From NCBI RefSeq assembly GCF_927798115.1, contig NZ_CAKMMG010000004.1, forward strand, positions 1-64,000: 64,000 bases of DNA. Direction: 5' to 3'. The translations under genes and the position numbers were made by a program. The notes under the pieces were generated by a model, which had not been told where the DNA came from, ran no database searches, and saw nothing but the letters and a program-made list of their open reading frames with translations. This document shows positions 61,367 through 64,000 of the stretch, piece by piece. This DNA is from Paenibacillus auburnensis (GTDB lineage: Bacteria > Bacillota > Bacilli > Paenibacillales > Paenibacillaceae). How positions within the stretch are numbered: position 1 is the stretch's first letter; each line of letters opens with the position of its first letter.

Positions 61367-62650
61367 ATGATTAAGAAGACACTGCTATTTGTATTTGTTT
61401 GCTTAATTGTGATTACATCGGATCCCCGGGCAGTCTTTGCCGATTCTGCAGGGGCTGCCACCGTCAAGACTCTTTCTTTGGACGAAGCCATTAGGCTTGC
61501 GCTGGATCATTATTCCGATCTCAAGCTTTCCAATTGGAAGGTGGCCGAGAACGATGCCCATCTGTCTTATATTACTTCTGTGAAGAAAAAGCTGGAAGAT
61601 AAGAACGTCACTGCAGCAAGCAGCCTACTGTCTGTCTCTTTTAATGATTTTCTGAAGAGTATTCCAAATTACGATCAACTAAGTGACGAGGATAAAGCTG
61701 GCGTTCAACAATCGATCACCCTGCAAATCATGATTAACACCTCCATTAATCAATGGATACAGGCACAAACCGTCAGCCAGAACAGCTACAACCAGGAGCT
61801 AAAGAACAGCCAGCTTTTAGAATACAGCGATCAGCTGCGCTCCTTGGAGAGTAACCAGACACTCAGCAGGTTAGAAATACAGAAATCAGAGGCGTTAGTC
61901 CGTTATGACACCATCCAGAAGTATTACCAGCTCTGCTCTTCACAAATGAATATTGAGTATCAGCAAAAGGACAAGCAATATTTGGACACGCAGGCGGATG
62001 ATGCGCTTGTCCTATATAATGCCGGACTTCTCCCTAAAAAGGATTTGGAGGCCGCCCAGGTTAAGGCGCAGCAGCAGGAAACAGCAATTGAACGTAACTT
62101 GGGCAGTCTGAAGGCACAAAAGGAGCTTTTTAAGCAGGAACTTGGGTTGTCTGCGTTCAGCGAAATTATTTTCTCCCCTCCAGCTCTGCCTGCAATTCCA
62201 AAGCCGGGTAGCTTCAGTACGGTTATCAAGATCGAGGATAGTCTGGAGTTAAAAGAGCAGGATGCAAAAGTGAAGCTGGCCCAGGACAATTATGATGCCG
62301 TTCTGCCATCTGAGATTGAACTCAAAAATTACTATCATGTTCTCTGGTCCAGCCAGCTGGAACAGAGAACTATCCTCCAGCAGCAGCTGGAGTTGAAGCT
62401 CACGGGCTACAAAAGCGAAGCCAATGACCTCTGTCAGAGGAACGTTCAGTTATTAGAAGACTATAGCCGGATTGAGCAGGCCTTGAAGGATATCCGGACC
62501 TTAAACAGCATGGGTCTAGCCTCTTTGGCTGAAGTGGATAAGACTGTCCAACAGCTCAATCAATCCAACCAGCAAATGGACAGCCTGAAGTACGAATACC
62601 TGATTTTTCTGGAGAAGGTAAATTTAGCGGTAAAAGGCGTAGTTATATGA
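61367..62650 (+). CDS. TolC-family-like secreted alpha-helical protein
   Basis: 427 aa from the ATG at 61367 (GAGGAG 11 nt upstream). Signal peptide with cleavage near AVFA (22-25). Two repeat halves show the TolC helix pattern: LSLDEAIRLALDHYSDLKLSNWKVAEND near the start, then ADDALVLYNAGLLPKKDLEAAQVKAQQQE and a second unit from about 320. Only short, weak beta-strand stretches (SITLQIMINTSI; PSEIELKNYYHVLW) stand where TolC has its barrel strands. A cell without an outer membrane has no place for a full TolC. It likely forms a periplasm-like helical conduit or wall-spanning extension of the exporter. Confidence 0.7.
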   Translation: MIKKTLLFVFVCLIVITSDPRAVFADSAGAATVKTLSLDEAIRLALDHYSDLKLSNWKVAENDAHLSYITSVKKKLEDKNVTAASSLLSVSFNDFLKSIPNYDQLSDEDKAGVQQSITLQIMINTSINQWIQAQTVSQNSYNQELKNSQLLEYSDQLRSLESNQTLSRLEIQKSEALVRYDTIQKYYQLCSSQMNIEYQQKDKQYLDTQADDALVLYNAGLLPKKDLEAAQVKAQQQETAIERNLGSLKAQKELFKQELGLSAFSEIIFSPPALPAIPKPGSFSTVIKIEDSLELKEQDAKVKLAQDNYDAVLPSEIELKNYYHVLWSSQLEQRTILQQQLELKLTGYKSEANDLCQRNVQLLEDYSRIEQALKDIRTLNSMGLASLAEVDKTVQQLNQSNQQMDSLKYEYLIFLEKVNLAVKGVVI

Positions 62651-62691
62651 ATCGTCTCTTTAGAGAACAACTTTTAACAGGAGTTTATACG

Positions 62692-62865
62692 ATGAAAATC
62701 CAGTTATACGAAAAAATTCTAGGCTTGCTGTTAGCTCTACAGATCATCCAGCTCATCTATATAGCTGTCACAGAGCACAGATTGAACCGCCCCGCCTTGT
62801 ATTTAAGTCTTTTTATTATTATCTTCTTCATCTACATGTATTTCACGCAAAAAAAGCAGCGCTAG
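62692..62865 (+). CDS. Small two-helix membrane protein at the end of the bacteriocin-like operon
   Basis: 57 aa from the ATG at 62692 (AGGAG about 9 nt upstream); an ATG at 62647 overlapping the TolC-like stop is weaker. Two hydrophobic helices (about 9-26 and 36-51) and a basic end (FTQKKQR). No family recognised. It may be a second immunity or accessory factor. A terminator follows. Confidence 0.6.
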   Translation: MKIQLYEKILGLLLALQIIQLIYIAVTEHRLNRPALYLSLFIIIFFIYMYFTQKKQR

Positions 62866-62900
62866 ACCGAACTATTGCGTATCCCCAACAATACACTCAG

Positions 62901-62948
62901 CGGCTATCCCGGTCTGCATTAAGGACCGCTGGAGAGCCGTTTTTTTTT
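62901..62948 (+). terminator. Rho-independent terminator closing the bacteriocin-like operon
   Basis: CGGCT(A)TCC(C)GGTC pairs with GACC(GCT)GGA(G)AGCCG and is followed by nine T. Confidence 0.85.
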
Positions 62949-63082
62949 CGCAGCATCCGCTAGGGTCTAATATTATTTTTCAGTTATCGATTTATTCTGA
63001 TAGTTTTCGACATTTGCCTAATGCTATATTTATTGAACATGTCTTTTGAGAGATCCAAATCCAGGATGAAGGAGGATTCCCC

Positions 63083-64000
63083 TTGAGTATTATTGAAGCC
63101 AGAGGACTGTCGAAGTCCTTTCAGCAGGCGGTGAAGGAACCGGGCCTAAAGGGTGCGCTCAAGCATCTGCTTGTGCCGAAGAATATTACCAAAGTCGCGG
63201 TGCAGCCGCTGGACCTGAGCATTGAAGCCGGTGAGACTGTCGCCTACGTGGGGCCGAATGGTGCCGGCAAGTCCACCACGATCAAGATGCTGAGCGGCAT
63301 ACTGATGCCCTCTGCGGGCAGTATTTCTGTAAACGGTATCAATCCGTATAAAAAAAGAATGGAGAACGCCGCCCAAATCGGCGCCGTTTTCGGACAGCGC
63401 ACCCAGCTGTGGTGGGATATTCCGATTGTGGAATCTTTTTCGCTGCTGAAGGATATTTACCAGATCCCCGAACCGGTGTACCGGGCAAATCTCGACCAGT
63501 TTATTGAACTGCTGGGTATGAATGAGTTCATTCACTTATCCGCCCGTAAGCTCTCCCTCGGTCAGCGTATGCGTGCGGATCTGGCCGCCGCCCTCTTACA
63601 TAACCCGCCCATTGTCTATCTGGATGAGCCGACAATCGGCCTCGATGTCTCCGTGAAGCAGAAGATCCGCGAATTCATCAAAAAAATCAATCAGGAACAG
63701 CAGACTACCGTCATGCTAACCACCCATGATCTAGGTGACATTGAAGACCTGTGCAAACGGCTGATTATCATTGACCACGGCTCGATCATTTATGACGGCA
63801 GCCTGAGTGAGGTGAAATCGCGCTTTGCCAAAAGCCGGGTTATTTTCTTTCAGGTGGGCTCCCCGATGCCAGAGCTTTACGAACAGCTGGCGCAGACAGA
63901 CGGGATGAAGCTGGAGCTGCAAAATGAACAGGAGTTCTCTGTTTCTTTTGACCGTTATGAATATACCGCCAGCGATGTGGTCAGCCGGGTAATGCGGCAT
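63083..64000 (+). CDS. ABC-2 type transporter ATPase (partial, runs off the window)
   Basis: 306 codons visible, no stop yet. TTG start with GGAGG 8 nt upstream. Nucleotide-binding domain: Walker A GPNGAGKST, Q-loop region GAVFGQRTQLWWDIP, signature LSLGQRMR, Walker B IVYLDEPTIGLD and TTHDLGDIEDLC. The GQRTQLWWD segment marks the group whose ATPase gene is followed by two ABC-2 permease genes (viologen/daunorubicin-type exporters). Export of lipid or a small molecule is likely. The permeases should lie just beyond the window. Confidence 0.9.
   Translation, partial: MSIIEARGLSKSFQQAVKEPGLKGALKHLLVPKNITKVAVQPLDLSIEAGETVAYVGPNGAGKSTTIKMLSGILMPSAGSISVNGINPYKKRMENAAQIGAVFGQRTQLWWDIPIVESFSLLKDIYQIPEPVYRANLDQFIELLGMNEFIHLSARKLSLGQRMRADLAAALLHNPPIVYLDEPTIGLDVSVKQKIREFIKKINQEQQTTVMLTTHDLGDIEDLCKRLIIIDHGSIIYDGSLSEVKSRFAKSRVIFFQVGSPMPELYEQLAQTDGMKLELQNEQEFSVSFDRYEYTASDVVSRVMRH

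Overview
The window reads as a stretch of a low-to-mid G+C Gram-positive chromosome, most likely Paenibacillus. The first 208 bases are the 5' end of a 16S rRNA gene (minus strand) whose start resembles Paenibacillus 16S. The gene set fits too: pcrB-pcrA-ligA, gcvT-gcvPA-gcvPB behind a tandem glycine riboswitch, motAB, U32 peptidase, and a copper-amine-oxidase-like stalk domain on a secreted enzyme. The genus call is from memory, not from a search.

Layout. 1-600: 16S 5' end, leader with a boxA-like element, two tandem promoters. 612-8074: Fsr-type MFS exporter, a membrane-anchored molybdopterin oxidoreductase, a lipoprotein/FtsX-permease/ATPase set with a His-rich loop that suggests metal handling, and a secreted alkaline phosphatase. 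8285-14631 (minus): GDPD, pcrB, pcrA, ligA. 14728-39906: a large cell-surface polysaccharide locus. It holds a polyprenyl-phosphate sugar transferase, several glycosyltransferases, an acyltransferase, all four dTDP-L-rhamnose genes (rfbBD and rfbAC, in two places), a GtrA/GtrB/GT-C triad, a GT2-WbsX fusion, a kinase-like coiled-coil protein beside a methyltransferase, a Wzt/Wzm exporter, an O-antigen-ligase-like protein and galU, with a U32 peptidase gene embedded. Two parts (about 17,130-18,480 and 20,400-31,930) are visibly more AT-rich than the rest and look acquired or exchanged.

40,354-50,393: a small membrane protein, a NirA-type nitrite reductase, uvrB and uvrA separated by a terminator and ten 35-36 bp tandem repeats, and the motAB stator pair. 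50,568-55,406: glycine cleavage genes, gcvH divergent from riboswitch-controlled gcvT-gcvPA-gcvPB. 55,534-62,865: a putative class II bacteriocin locus: GAF-LuxR regulator, double-glycine peptide, immunity-like membrane protein, C39-peptidase ABC exporter, HlyD-type adaptor, a TolC-family-like protein (unexpected in a cell without an outer membrane) and a tiny membrane protein. The window ends inside an ABC-2 type ATPase gene.

The most unusual signals are: the TolC-like protein in the bacteriocin locus; a recurring beta-rich module (four copies in three proteins) in the AT-rich polysaccharide island; a split arrangement resembling the WbdD chain terminator next to Wzt/Wzm; and the repeat array between uvrB and uvrA. 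Start codons were reassigned where a ribosome binding site favoured an internal ATG, GTG or TTG.
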